Of a stretch of 45,561 nt of DNA, positions 26,301 through 34,839 are shown piece by piece. The stretch's first letter is position 1. Each line of letters starts with the position of its first letter. Made by a program: the position numbers and the translations under genes. The stretch spans positions 1-45,561 of the forward strand of contig NZ_JAAALB010000046.1 of assembly GCF_009905545.1 (NCBI RefSeq). The letters are read 5' to 3'. This DNA is from Cellulophaga sp. BC115SP. GTDB lineage: Bacteria; Bacteroidota; Bacteroidia; Cytophagales; Spirosomataceae. Below the pieces are notes generated by a model. The model made no database searches, was not told where the DNA came from, and saw only the letters and a list, made by a program, of their open reading frames with translations.

Positions 26301-26707
26301 ACTTCGACTTAAATGTATTCTTCCGTTCGGTGCTTGGAAACAAAATCATGAATGTAACCCGCGCAGATTTGTATAGACCAAGTACTGCTCGATTTACAAA
26401 CATTCCTGTAGAGGTGGCAAGTGAATCTGCGGCAGATTATAACTCATACCGTTACTCATCAAGATTCATTGAAGATGGTTCATATCTACGTTTAGATAAT
26501 GCAACGTTGGCTTACACTTTCAAAAATTTAGGTAAAAATTTCAAAAGAGTACGTGTTTATACCTCTGTAAACAACCTTTTTGTAATTACCAGTTACAAAG
26601 GTATCGACCCAGAAATCAACCAAGGTGGCCTTGCACCAGGGGTAGACGCCAACAACTTCTATCCAAAAACTAGAACCTTTTTGTTTGGGGTAAATGCGTC
26701 TTTTTAA
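23351..26707 (+). CDS. SusC/RagA-type TonB-dependent transporter with STN domain
   Basis: 1118 residues. It has an extended signal sequence, then an STN domain (about 45-115: NKSISLKPETITVKRALTQI) that talks to FecR. A carboxypeptidase-regulatory-like domain follows (about 143-213: VTGQVTDEKGQPLTGVSVLV), then the SusC signature EEVVVVGYGTQSRKNLVSAV, the plug (VDGVPGADISLIAPDDIAS, MDVLKDAAATAIYGNRASNG) and a 22-strand-type barrel ending in a terminal F (FLFGVNASF). It imports oligosaccharides with its SusD lid using TonB energy. STN plus adjacent sigma and FecR genes means substrate binding should induce its own locus. Confidence 0.97.
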   Translation: MKKNVLFKKILSEAMRITLTQLLLSFVFCGITLANDAFSQEVLNKSISLKPETITVKRALTQIERLADVKFIYSPNLIQSERKVNLSFDNNRLSTVLNDFLTPLNISYEVVGNRIVLSKKELEVVPQVTNTKELPNVINADINVTGQVTDEKGQPLTGVSVLVKGSTRGTTSDANGNFRIAVPDNDAVLIFSFVGYKKQEVSVAGRSKIMLSLQPENQNLEEVVVVGYGTQSRKNLVSAVTTIKPEELNKGAISDVGQLLQGKVPGLNITRSGDPNRSAAIILRGASTLRDGAQSPLFVIDGVPGADISLIAPDDIASMDVLKDAAATAIYGNRASNGVIMVTTKRAGKGQMQVSYGAYMAVDKVSNKYEMMDANQLKSFLAANGQALTPADDQGANTNWQDAVQRKEAFSQNHNLSFGGGTESTVYNASINYFNQQGILKSSGLSRVVARLSIEQKAMNDKLKFGLSVTNSMSDADWVPYRNTVLAQMLTYLPTAPIKNADGTWYDNFAKSNYYNPVSLIENGTEKLKYKSLVGTFFTQAKLPFGLTYDLKLSYQNFQTNYGAYYNSYYTQYYNNIRSTPEPPGNPSFITLVGTNGFATRNAYENRQSLLETYLTWDKQLGDHSINAVVGYSWQESINGDGFQSTSTNFPVDAVSYNNLGMGNPYAVASFRVNYGGDNYQQIRLISDFGRLNYNYKNKYLVQASVRRDGSSVFGANKRWGYFPSVGLAWRVDNEPFMENQKIFDELKLRVSYGVTGNSLGFSPYTTKLIYGNVGTFYYNGSQQSAIGALQNENPDLGWEKTATSNIGVDFAVAKGRVSGTLEVYDKTTSDLIWTYPVSTVLYPNGSLTANVGKMSNKGAELTLNFSAIKTKNFSWNTTLNLAHNRNKIESLSNSTLKTDSVKIVQPDGGGQTGETVQVIVAGMPIGQFYTYEYAGKDANGVSQYYKANGELTTRPEIGKDYRMLGNAQPKLLLGWTNSFTYKNFDLNVFFRSVLGNKIMNVTRADLYRPSTARFTNIPVEVASESAADYNSYRYSSRFIEDGSYLRLDNATLAYTFKNLGKNFKRVRVYTSVNNLFVITSYKGIDPEINQGGLAPGVDANNFYPKTRTFLFGVNASF

Positions 26708-26778
26708 TTTACCACTGAAAGATTTCTTGAAAAATGGTCATACATAGAGTTTTAGACTCAATTCAAATATTGAAAACA

Positions 26779-28362
26779 ATGAAAAGATATTTTAATATAT
26801 TCCTACTATTTTTTGGTGCTATCGGGCTGTATTCCTGCCATGATTTGGACGTGCCAGTAACAACACAACTTACTCCCGACGTATTTCCTCAAACTCCAGC
26901 ACAATTTGTTCAAGCTGCAGGACCTACGTATAATAGTTTCCGCCAAAGTTTTGCTGTTGAATATTGGTTTCTTCAGTCATTGAGCACAGATGAGGCTATT
27001 TTACCTGCCCGTGGAGGTAACTGGTACGACGGTGGACGTTACGAACAACACCACAAACACACATGGAATCGTGATAACGCCCATGTTCAAGGGACTTGGA
27101 ATTGGCTGACGTCTACAATCTCAATCAGTAATCAAAACATTTATTTGATTTCTAAAGCACCAGAATCAGATGCGAAAAAAACGTCTATTGCTGAACTACG
27201 TTCTATGCGTGCGTTATGCTATTTTATGATGATGGATTTATGGGGTAATGTGCCAGTAACTACTCAATTTGGAGATACTACCACGGCTCGTACCACAGCT
27301 CGTGCTGACGTTTTTAAGTTTATTGAGAAAGAGCTGAATGAAAGTATCCCAAATCTAAGTGAAGTAGTTGGACAAGAAACTTACGGTCGTCCTACGAAAT
27401 TTACTGCTTATGCCATTTTAGCAAAAATGTATCTGAATGCTGAAGTTTACACTGGTACTGCACGTTGGAATGATGCTATCGCAGCATGTGATAAAATTAT
27501 CAGTTCAGGTAAGTTTGCTTTAGAATCTGACTACAGAAAGATGTTCTTTATCAACAACGGACCACAAATCAAGGAGTTTATCTATGCAATACCTTATGAC
27601 GCTTCTGCGCCAAATGGTTATATGTTTTATGCTCGCTATGCTCTCCCAAGATCTTTGCGTGCCAAATATAGTTTGCCATTTACGCCTAGTTCGGCATGTA
27701 GTACTTTACCCGAATTTTATGCTTATTTCAATGATTCAAAAGATCTAAGAAATCAACAGTGGATTACGGGTAAACAGTTTGACTACAAGGGTAATCCTGT
27801 AATGGTGAGTACAACCAAGCAAGGTTATGATGAAGATTATAAAGGTGCAGACGCCTCGGTAGCGCTAACCTATCAGGTAGATATTACGCCAAATGTTGTG
27901 ATTAAAAATGCAGCTAGTTTTGATTTAGGAAATGACGAAAAAGCTTGGAATATGGGATATCGTAACAATAAGTTTTATTGCGATTCTACTTCAGCTACTC
28001 GTAACCAAAATAATGACGTACCTATTTTCCGTTATGCCGACGTATTGTTGATGAAAGCAGAAGCTATCTTGAGAGGCGGAACTGCTACAAACGGGCAAAC
28101 TGCCTTGGGTTTAGTAAATGAATTGCGTTCAAAACGTACTACTTCGCCAGCGTGGACCACGGTAACATTACAAACCTTGTACGAAGAACGTTCTCGTGAG
28201 TTTACATGGGAAACTTGGCATAGAAATGATATGATTCGTTATGGAAAATACGAAGACAAATGGGGCGTAAAAACTGATAACGATGTACGAAAAAGATTAT
28301 TCCCTATACCAACAAATGCGTTGCAGGTTAACCGACTATTAACGCAAAACCCAGGATACTAG
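26779..28362 (+). CDS. RagB/SusD-family glycan-binding lipoprotein
   Basis: 527 residues from the ATG at 26779. The upstream in-frame start at 26734 is rejected because the signal begins here: MKRYFNIFLLFFGAIGLYSC gives the lipobox with the acylated cysteine. SusD features include the N-terminal DLDVPVTTQLTPDVF, helical repeats (AELRSMRALCYFMMMDLWGN, the canonical R-A-YY motif), YAILAKMYLNAEVYTG, and the C-terminal RYADVLLMKAEAILRGG and LYEERSREFTWETWHR. It forms the lid over SusC on the cell surface. It starts 71 bases after susC, in the same transcript. Ligand unknown. Confidence 0.96.
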   Translation: MKRYFNIFLLFFGAIGLYSCHDLDVPVTTQLTPDVFPQTPAQFVQAAGPTYNSFRQSFAVEYWFLQSLSTDEAILPARGGNWYDGGRYEQHHKHTWNRDNAHVQGTWNWLTSTISISNQNIYLISKAPESDAKKTSIAELRSMRALCYFMMMDLWGNVPVTTQFGDTTTARTTARADVFKFIEKELNESIPNLSEVVGQETYGRPTKFTAYAILAKMYLNAEVYTGTARWNDAIAACDKIISSGKFALESDYRKMFFINNGPQIKEFIYAIPYDASAPNGYMFYARYALPRSLRAKYSLPFTPSSACSTLPEFYAYFNDSKDLRNQQWITGKQFDYKGNPVMVSTTKQGYDEDYKGADASVALTYQVDITPNVVIKNAASFDLGNDEKAWNMGYRNNKFYCDSTSATRNQNNDVPIFRYADVLLMKAEAILRGGTATNGQTALGLVNELRSKRTTSPAWTTVTLQTLYEERSREFTWETWHRNDMIRYGKYEDKWGVKTDNDVRKRLFPIPTNALQVNRLLTQNPGY

Positions 28363-28384
28363 GTATTAATGTAAAATTGTGAGT
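28363..28384 (-). repeat. short copy of the 42-bp interspersed repeat
   Basis: GTATTAATGTAAAATTGTGA overlaps the end of susD by one or two bases and matches the GTATTAATGTTGAATTGTGA arm of the copy at 29785-29826. The sequence behind it (GATTTAGGATTTCTGATTTC, about 28406) also has a near copy at about 5588. Confidence 0.5.
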
Positions 28385-28530
28385 CGTTACTGGAATTGTA
28401 ATGTCGGATTTAGGATTTCTGATTTCGGAACAATTGAATTAATAGGATTAACTAAGTCAGGTAATATATCCGACATCCACAGTCACAAACGGTTAACTCT
28501 CAATTCTACAATAAAACTTTACAAAATTTT

Positions 28531-28563
28531 CACATTGCCAAAGCCAAAAACTTTGGCAATGTG
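28531..28563 (+). terminator. hairpin after susD
   Basis: CACATTGCCAAAG-CCAAAAA-CTTTGGCAATGTG: a perfect 13-bp stem in the susD to acetyltransferase gap. No T-run follows, so it may be a terminator or an operon processing site that lowers expression of the genes behind SusC/D. No gene is supported in 28363-28654. Confidence 0.6.
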
Positions 28564-28654
28564 TGTAAATAGGGGTTGCGAGGTTTGATTGAGTAGATTT
28601 TAAAGAAAACTGTTTTTAACAGTATGGAATAATACTTTGATAAATCCCTTCTTT

Positions 28655-29779
28655 ATGCAAAAAAAACGACTTGATTCATTAGATGCTTTGCGTGGGTTTG
28701 ATATGTTCTTTATTATTGGTGGCGAAGCATTTATTCACACATGGGCAACGTATTCTAATTGGCCACCCATCGTTTGGATGTCCTCACAATTACACCATAG
28801 TGATTGGAATAGACTCACTTTTTATGATTGTATATTCCCTCTATTTATCTTCATTGCTGGGTTTTCGATGCCATTAAGTTTTGAAAGTCAAATTCAAAAA
28901 CTGACGCAACTTTCACATCCTAATCCCCAATCAAAAATCTTATTTCATCTGCTAAAAAGAACGCTAATACTTATTTTATTGGGTGTTGTGGTAAATGGCT
29001 TTTTTAAGTTTCAAGGATATGAAAATACACGTATCGCCAGCGTATTAGGACGTATTGCATTGGCGTGCTTAGGTGCAGGAGTTTTGGTGCTTTACACCTC
29101 AGTTCGAACACAGATCATTGCTTTTGTGTCGATATTGGTGGGCTATTTTTTACTGGTAAGATTTTACCCTGTTCCAGGTTTTGGCGTATTTGATTTTACC
29201 AAAGAAGGAAATGTGACAGCGTATTTTGACCGACTTTTTTTACCAGGGAAATTGCATCGTAAAGTGTATGATCCAGAAGGAATTCTTTCCACGATTCCTG
29301 CTATATGCAATGCCTTGATGGGTGCATTTACGGCACGTTTTTTATTGAAAAATCCTCTAAAATTAGATTCTAATAGACTTTTAGGAGCAATGTTTTTTAT
29401 TGGAGGAGGATTAATTGTAGCGGCTGAATTATGGGCATTGATATTCCCAATCAATAAAATAGTTTGGACATCCTCTTTCGTTTTGATAACAGGAGGTATC
29501 AGTATATGGTTTTTGACATTCTTCTATTGGTTTGTCGATGTAATGGGTTTCAAAAAGGTCGTTCAACCCTTTATTTGGATTGGTACTAACTCCATTACGA
29601 TATATTTGGCGGTGCATAATATCATCAATTTTGAGTCTACGGCGCATTATTTTTTAGATGGAATGCTACAAAATTCTACGATTGATGCACAAAACTTCGG
29701 AATTGCTTCAGGTGTATTATGTTTGCAATTAGCTGGATTGTATTTTTTATATAGAAATAAATTATTCTTAAAAATATAG
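28655..29779 (+). CDS. HGSNAT-like membrane acetyltransferase (DUF5009)
   Basis: 374 residues from the ATG at 28655; the TTG at 28637 is less likely. About ten hydrophobic segments. The N-terminal block RLDSLDALRGFDMFFIIGGE and the segment LHHSDWNRLTFYDCIFPLFI match lysosomal heparan-alpha-glucosaminide N-acetyltransferase (HGSNAT) in spacing and key residues. H48 in HHSDW falls where the HGSNAT active-site histidine lies. HGSNAT moves an acetyl group from cytosolic acetyl-CoA across the membrane to a terminal alpha-glucosamine. The gene precedes GH89, the partner enzyme in that pathway. The same role here, in the inner membrane acting on the periplasmic side, is an inference; some DUF5009 proteins may acetylate other sugars. 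Confidence 0.8.
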   Translation: MQKKRLDSLDALRGFDMFFIIGGEAFIHTWATYSNWPPIVWMSSQLHHSDWNRLTFYDCIFPLFIFIAGFSMPLSFESQIQKLTQLSHPNPQSKILFHLLKRTLILILLGVVVNGFFKFQGYENTRIASVLGRIALACLGAGVLVLYTSVRTQIIAFVSILVGYFLLVRFYPVPGFGVFDFTKEGNVTAYFDRLFLPGKLHRKVYDPEGILSTIPAICNALMGAFTARFLLKNPLKLDSNRLLGAMFFIGGGLIVAAELWALIFPINKIVWTSSFVLITGGISIWFLTFFYWFVDVMGFKKVVQPFIWIGTNSITIYLAVHNIINFESTAHYFLDGMLQNSTIDAQNFGIASGVLCLQLAGLYFLYRNKLFLKI

Positions 29780-29784
29780 GTCAT

Positions 29785-29826
29785 AAGTATTAATGTTGAA
29801 TTGTGAGTGGAGAATTGTGAATGTAA
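29785..29826 (-). repeat. 42-bp interspersed repeat, copy 2
   Basis: The reverse complement matches 6186-6227 at 37 of 42 positions with no gaps. It starts 6 bases after the acetyltransferase stop. The remaining bases to 30011 are A/T-rich with no gene. Confidence 0.75.
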
Positions 29827-30011
29827 TATTCTCATTATTGAAGCTATTTAAACTTTTCAAAAAACAGATTTTATGGAGTAGTAAAGATTAGACAAATAGT
29901 CAAGCTGAGGTGAAGTTTTGCTATAAATTTTTGATTATGAGCACCTTCAAATAACGAATATACTATTAACTACTAACGTCTTCTTAATTACCCAATTTTA
30001 ATTAACATAAC

Positions 30012-32210
30012 ATGAAAAGAGTATCTCTAACGTTGTTGGTAAGCTTGTTTTGTATTTTTCAATTATCGGCGCAAATCGATTTAGGAGAATCCAAAGCATT
30101 AATTAAACGAATTATTCCAACCAGAGCCAGTGCCTTTGAAGTCGGTTATCTTCCACAAGAAAACGGGAAAGATGTTTTTGAAATCAGTTCAAAAAAAGGC
30201 AAAATTATCCTTAAAGGAAGCACTGGGGTAAGTATTGCTTCGGCATTTAATTACTATCTGAATGAATATTGTCACTGCCAAATTACTTGGAATGGTTCAA
30301 ACTTGGCATTACCTAAGGTACTGCCAGTCCTCAAAACTCCTGTAAAAAAGAACTCAGATTTTCTTTACAGATATTATCTCAATTACTGTACATTCAATTA
30401 CAGTATGTCATGGTGGGATTGGAAACGTTGGGAAAAGGAAATTGACTGGATGGCACTTCATGGTATTAATATGCCTTTGGCGATTACGGGTGAAGAATAC
30501 ACTTGGTATGAAGTTTATAAGGAAATGGGCTTTAGCGATGATGATTTGAAAGGCTTTTTCTCAGGACCTGCGTATTTTTCATGGTTTTGGATGGGAAATC
30601 TTGACGGCTGGGGTGGACCACTTCCTTTAAGCTGGATGAAAAGTCATCATGAATTACAAAAGAAAATTATTAAAAGAGAACGTGCATTGGGAATGAAACC
30701 CGTTTTGCCAGCCTTCACAGGTCACGTACCAGAGGCTTTTAAAAAGTATTTTCCGAAAGCTAAACTCAAAGCGACTAACTGGACAAATGGTTTTGCTGAT
30801 ACCTATATTCTAGATGCTGAAGATCCGCTATTTGCTGAGTTAGGTAAAAAGTTCTTGCAAAAGCAAACGAAAATGTTTGGTACAGACCATTTTTACTCAG
30901 CTGACACTTTCAACGAAAACGAACCTCCATCGGATGAACCTGCATTTTTATCAAAACTGAGTGCTAAAGTCTATGAAGGTATGCAACAAGCCGACCCCAA
31001 AGCGGTTTGGGTAATGCAAGCATGGTTGTTTTATTCGGATCGAAAATTCTGGAAAGAGCCACAGGTAAAAGCTCTTTTGGAGGCAGTACCAAACGATAAA
31101 ATGTTGTTGCTGGACTTGGCAACGGAAATTGAACCCGTTTGGAAACGTACGCAAGCCTATTATGGTAAACCTTGGGTTTGGAATATGTTGCATAATTTTG
31201 GAGGCAACGTCAATCTCTTTGGACGAATTGAAGGTGTAGCCAACGGACCTGTTCAAGCACTGAATGACCCTAACAAAGGAAATTTACAAGGCTTGGGTTT
31301 GACAATGGAGGCGATTGAGCAAAATCCAGTGCTTTATGCTTTGACAATGCGTCATGCTTGGGATAGCTCGCCATTGGACTTGGACAAGTGGTTGGATGGC
31401 TATATCCGTAATCGTTATGGAAAAGTGACGCCAGAAAACCGTGAAGTTTGGCAAATTCTCAAAAAAACTGCCTACAACGGAACAACAATTCGTGATGGTG
31501 CTGAGTCTATTTTGACAGGTCGACCAACCTTTGATTCGACGACTGTTTGGACAAGAACTAAATTGAATTATCCTCCCAAAGAGTTATTGCCAGCATGGCA
31601 ATTGATGGTGAAGTCTATCGCAGTAAATGGAAGTAAAGAGGGTTTTCAGTATGATTTAGTCGATATTTCAAGACAGGTACTGGCAAATTATGCCTTGCCT
31701 TTGCAGAAAAAATGGGTGACAGCGTATCGTAAAAATGATTGGGAAAGCTTTCAAAAATATACGAAAGAATATCTGATATTGATGGATGATATGGACGAAT
31801 TATTGGGAACTCGTCAGGATTTTTTACTAGGTAAATGGATCAAAGAAGCGCGTGCTTGTGGCTTTACACCTGCTGAAAAAGACTTGTACGAACAAAATGC
31901 CAGAGACCTAATAACACTTTGGGGAGATGCCAATTCGCCGTTACACGAATATTCAAATCGTCAATGGAATGGTTTAATGAAGGATTTCTATAAAGTTCGT
32001 TGGGAGAAATTCTTTGATGCCTTGACTACTGCTCATCAAAAAGGAGAAAAATATCAGCATGAGGCCTTCGAAAAGGAAATCAAGCAATGGGAATGGTCAT
32101 GGGTAACCTCACATAAGGATTTTATGGCAACACCAAAGGGCAATCCAAATCAGATAGCCCAAAAGCTGTTTGATAAATATTATGTAAAAATCCAGCAGGC
32201 TTACGAATAA
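30012..32210 (+). CDS. GH89 alpha-N-acetylglucosaminidase (NAGLU-like)
   Basis: 732 residues with a Sec signal peptide (KRVSLTLLVSLFCIFQLSAQ). The order of domains is that of NAGLU: a small N-terminal domain, the catalytic barrel beginning YRYYLNYCTFNYSMSWWDWK with the hallmark WMALHGINMPLAITGEE, then FTGHVPEAF, and a helical C-terminal domain. The two catalytic glutamates by comparison with human NAGLU are E302 in SADTFNENEPPSDEP and E433 in GLTMEAIEQNPVLY. It removes terminal alpha-linked GlcNAc from glycans such as heparan fragments or alpha-GlcNAc-capped mucin chains. It acts in the periplasm or at the cell surface and is flanked by the HGSNAT-like gene and GH92. Confidence 0.95.
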   Translation: MKRVSLTLLVSLFCIFQLSAQIDLGESKALIKRIIPTRASAFEVGYLPQENGKDVFEISSKKGKIILKGSTGVSIASAFNYYLNEYCHCQITWNGSNLALPKVLPVLKTPVKKNSDFLYRYYLNYCTFNYSMSWWDWKRWEKEIDWMALHGINMPLAITGEEYTWYEVYKEMGFSDDDLKGFFSGPAYFSWFWMGNLDGWGGPLPLSWMKSHHELQKKIIKRERALGMKPVLPAFTGHVPEAFKKYFPKAKLKATNWTNGFADTYILDAEDPLFAELGKKFLQKQTKMFGTDHFYSADTFNENEPPSDEPAFLSKLSAKVYEGMQQADPKAVWVMQAWLFYSDRKFWKEPQVKALLEAVPNDKMLLLDLATEIEPVWKRTQAYYGKPWVWNMLHNFGGNVNLFGRIEGVANGPVQALNDPNKGNLQGLGLTMEAIEQNPVLYALTMRHAWDSSPLDLDKWLDGYIRNRYGKVTPENREVWQILKKTAYNGTTIRDGAESILTGRPTFDSTTVWTRTKLNYPPKELLPAWQLMVKSIAVNGSKEGFQYDLVDISRQVLANYALPLQKKWVTAYRKNDWESFQKYTKEYLILMDDMDELLGTRQDFLLGKWIKEARACGFTPAEKDLYEQNARDLITLWGDANSPLHEYSNRQWNGLMKDFYKVRWEKFFDALTTAHQKGEKYQHEAFEKEIKQWEWSWVTSHKDFMATPKGNPNQIAQKLFDKYYVKIQQAYE

Positions 32211-32233
32211 TTACCATTTTCCCTTAAATCACA

Positions 32234-32259
32234 TAGAGACGTTGCTTGCAACGTCTCTA
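32234..32259. repeat. GAGACG palindrome between GH89 and GH92
   Basis: TAGAGACGTTGC-TT-GCAACGTCTCTA, a perfect 12-bp inverted repeat, fills the centre of the 65-base gap and ends 16 bases before the GH92 start. It belongs to the GTAGAGACG family. In the mRNA it would form a stable hairpin next to the GH92 translation start. Confidence 0.8.
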
Positions 32260-32275
32260 CTAATTTAATTCTATT

Positions 32276-34498
32276 GTGAAAAAAATCTTACTTATCTTAT
32301 TACTATCGACGTCCCTTTTTGCACAGAAAAAACCGCTTGATTATGTCAATCCATTGATTGGATCGGCACCTAGTACTACGCCAAGTGCCAAAAAACATAG
32401 CGAGGCTGGTTCTGAATTAAAAGGACAAGTAGTTCCTATGATTGGTGTTCCACAAGGATTAACCACTTGGACACCTCAAACAAGAGCTACTGAACAAAAA
32501 TGTATTCCACCATATTACTATAACGATGGAAAAATTCAAGGATTTCGTGCAAGTCATTGGATGAATGGAAGTTGTGTGCAAGATTATGGCACAATGACGC
32601 TTATGCCTCAAGTGGGAAAAGTCGAAATTAACCCCGAAAAAAGAGCAGAAGCTTACTCACGAAAAACTGAAATTGTACGTCCAGATTTGTATCAGGTAGA
32701 TTTACAAAATTCTGGAATCAACGTTGCCATGACAGCACTTTGCAGAAGTGGATTTTTTAAAATTAAATATCCTAATCAGCAGGAGAACTATCTTATTATC
32801 GAGCCAAATTCCGACGAAGGTGTTGGGTTCGTACAAATTTTTCCAGAAAGAAAAGAAATAGTAGGTTATAACCCCGTACACCGAATTTATCAAGGTTGGG
32901 GACAACCTGCAGGATTCAGCGGCTATTTTGTCCTACAATTTGACTCCGATATTTCAGATTTTGGAACATGGCTCAAAAATGAAATAACCCCTAAACAGAC
33001 TATCGCTCAAGGAAAAGCCGTAGGAGAAAATGTGGGAGCTTATGTTAGATTTGCGTCCAAAGTTGTAAACGTTCGAATAGGTACTTCATTTACAAGTATT
33101 GAAGGAGCTCGTAAAAATTTAAAGGCAGAAATTTCGCATTGGAATTTTGATTTAGTCAAACAAAGTGCTGCTAACCAGTGGAATATGGCGCTTGGTAAAA
33201 TTCAGGTAAAAGGTTCTGATAATGACAAAACGCTATTTTACTCAGCGCTTTATCATGCCAAGCTGACACCAAGAGTTTTCTCAGATTTTGATGGAAAATA
33301 TCCTCAATTTGCAGGTGGCAAAACCATAGAAACAGCCAAAGGATTTACCTATTATGAAGATTACAATCTCTGGGATACTTATCGTGCAGTTCACCCACTT
33401 CATACGATTTTAGAGCCAAAACGCACCGCCGATATGATGCAATCATTGATTGTAAAAGCAGAGCAAGGCGGTTGGTTACCTATTTTTCCGTGTTGGAATC
33501 AGTACACGGCTGCCATGATTGGCGACCATGCGATTTCAGTTATTGGCGATGCGTATATCAAAGGTATCAAAGGTTTTGACATCGAAAAAGGCTATCAGTA
33601 TATGCGCAAAAATGCCTTCGAACCTAACCCAGATGCCAAGAGTTATGAGCAAGGACAAGGACGTAGAGCTTTATCAAGCTATCTCAAATACCATTATATT
33701 CCCCTAGAAGATTCTGTTTGGCAAGCATTCCATAAGCGAGAGCAGGTTTCGCGTACGCTAGAATATGCCTACGACGATTTTGTATTGGGAAAAGTAGCGG
33801 AAAAATTAGGAAAAAAAGCTGATGCTGAAATACTTGCACAACGTGCGCAAAACTACAAGAATGTCATTGACCCGCAAACAGGATGGGCAAGAGGAAGATA
33901 TGCGGATGGTTCTTGGATTGCCCAATTTGATCCTTTTGCACAGCGTTCGAGTTTTATTACAGAAGGTTCTCCTGCTCAATACACATTCTATGTGCCGCAA
34001 GATATTCAAGGATTAATCGCTCAAGTAGGAGGGAAAGAGCGATTTATTCAAAAGTTAGATACCCTTTTTGAACAGGGATATTATTGGCATGGCAACGAAC
34101 CCAATAATCAGATTGCGTATTTGTATCCTTATGCAGGTCAGGCGGAAAAAACTCAAAAATGGCTTCGCAAAATTATTAGGGAAGAATACGATACCAGTCC
34201 TGGAGGAATGAGCGGAAACGAAGATGGTGGTCAAATGTCATCTTGGCTAGTGTTTAGTATGATGGGCTTTTACCCAGTTTGCCCAGGGAATCCTAGCTAC
34301 ACTTTAGGAAGTCCTATGTTTGATGAAGTAAAAATTCAGACACCTTCGGGTAAGTATTTTACCATAAAAACATATAACCAATCGGACAATCATCCAATGA
34401 TTGATAGAATGAAATTAAATGGTAAGCCCTTTTCAGCTATTGAAATTACACATCAAGAATTGTTAAAAGGCGGTCTTTTAGAAGTTTGGATGAAATAA
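32276..34498 (+). CDS. GH92 alpha-mannosidase
   Basis: 740 residues starting at GTG 32276, the only start that gives a clean signal peptide (KKILLILLLSTSLFA). The N-terminal beta-sandwich opens with the family hallmark DYVNPLIGS, followed by FRASHWMNGSCVQDYGTMTL. The (alpha/alpha)6 domain has YYEDYNLWDTYRAVHPLHTI, then the acid glutamate E608 in GNEPNNQIAYLYPYAG and the base region E649-D650 in GNEDGGQMSSWLVFSMMGFY. GH92 enzymes are calcium-dependent, inverting exo-alpha-mannosidases acting on alpha-1,2 and other mannosyl links of N-glycans or fungal mannan. Together with GH89 it points to a eukaryote-type glycan as substrate. Confidence 0.95.
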   Translation: MKKILLILLLSTSLFAQKKPLDYVNPLIGSAPSTTPSAKKHSEAGSELKGQVVPMIGVPQGLTTWTPQTRATEQKCIPPYYYNDGKIQGFRASHWMNGSCVQDYGTMTLMPQVGKVEINPEKRAEAYSRKTEIVRPDLYQVDLQNSGINVAMTALCRSGFFKIKYPNQQENYLIIEPNSDEGVGFVQIFPERKEIVGYNPVHRIYQGWGQPAGFSGYFVLQFDSDISDFGTWLKNEITPKQTIAQGKAVGENVGAYVRFASKVVNVRIGTSFTSIEGARKNLKAEISHWNFDLVKQSAANQWNMALGKIQVKGSDNDKTLFYSALYHAKLTPRVFSDFDGKYPQFAGGKTIETAKGFTYYEDYNLWDTYRAVHPLHTILEPKRTADMMQSLIVKAEQGGWLPIFPCWNQYTAAMIGDHAISVIGDAYIKGIKGFDIEKGYQYMRKNAFEPNPDAKSYEQGQGRRALSSYLKYHYIPLEDSVWQAFHKREQVSRTLEYAYDDFVLGKVAEKLGKKADAEILAQRAQNYKNVIDPQTGWARGRYADGSWIAQFDPFAQRSSFITEGSPAQYTFYVPQDIQGLIAQVGGKERFIQKLDTLFEQGYYWHGNEPNNQIAYLYPYAGQAEKTQKWLRKIIREEYDTSPGGMSGNEDGGQMSSWLVFSMMGFYPVCPGNPSYTLGSPMFDEVKIQTPSGKYFTIKTYNQSDNHPMIDRMKLNGKPFSAIEITHQELLKGGLLEVWMK

Positions 34499-34569
34499 AA
34501 CCCTAAGAGTATGTTTGAAATTTTATTCGGTATTTGTAGAAGAAACAACATTTCCTATCGACACTCCTT

Positions 34570-34597
34570 ACTTTTCTTGTCTTGACACAAGAAAAGT
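34570..34597. repeat. intergenic palindrome ACTTTTCTTGT
   Basis: ACTTTTCTTGT-CTTGAC-ACAAGAAAAGT, a perfect 11-bp stem, followed by AACAAAAGAAAGTCAAGAAA. I have seen this general motif as a dispersed intergenic sequence in Bacteroidota. The open frames here are not convincing genes. The 341-base gap 34499-34839 holds this and the next terminator only. Confidence 0.65.
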
Positions 34598-34707
34598 AAC
34601 AAAAGAAAGTCAAGAAATCCTAAACTCGCCTGCGGCTCAAACAATAGGATTTCAGAAAATAAATACAGGCTTTTTTATTTTAATGAATTTAAACATGCTC
34701 TAAATTT

Positions 34708-34761
34708 TGGCTAGAGTGTGAGCTGGTTTACTTAAAAACTTTACGCTCTAGCCATATTTTT
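34708..34761 (+). terminator. terminator after GH92
   Basis: TGGCTAGAGTGT pairs with ACGCTCTAGCCA (one G-T) and is followed by TATTTTT. A good intrinsic terminator separating the carbohydrate genes from the exosortase pair. Confidence 0.75.
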
Positions 34762-34839
34762 CATGCTAAAATTTTTATTTTGAATTTGCTTCTCTATCTT
34801 CACGACATAAAATTTATGATGTTTTAAAGTAAATAGTTC

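Noticed and set aside
28379-28588. 69-codon frame after susD
   Set aside because: It crosses a repeat and the hairpin at 28531-28563; composition looks non-coding.
34515-34703. 62-codon frame after GH92
   Set aside because: It reads through the ACTTTTCTTGT palindrome repeat; the product is a translation of repeat DNA.
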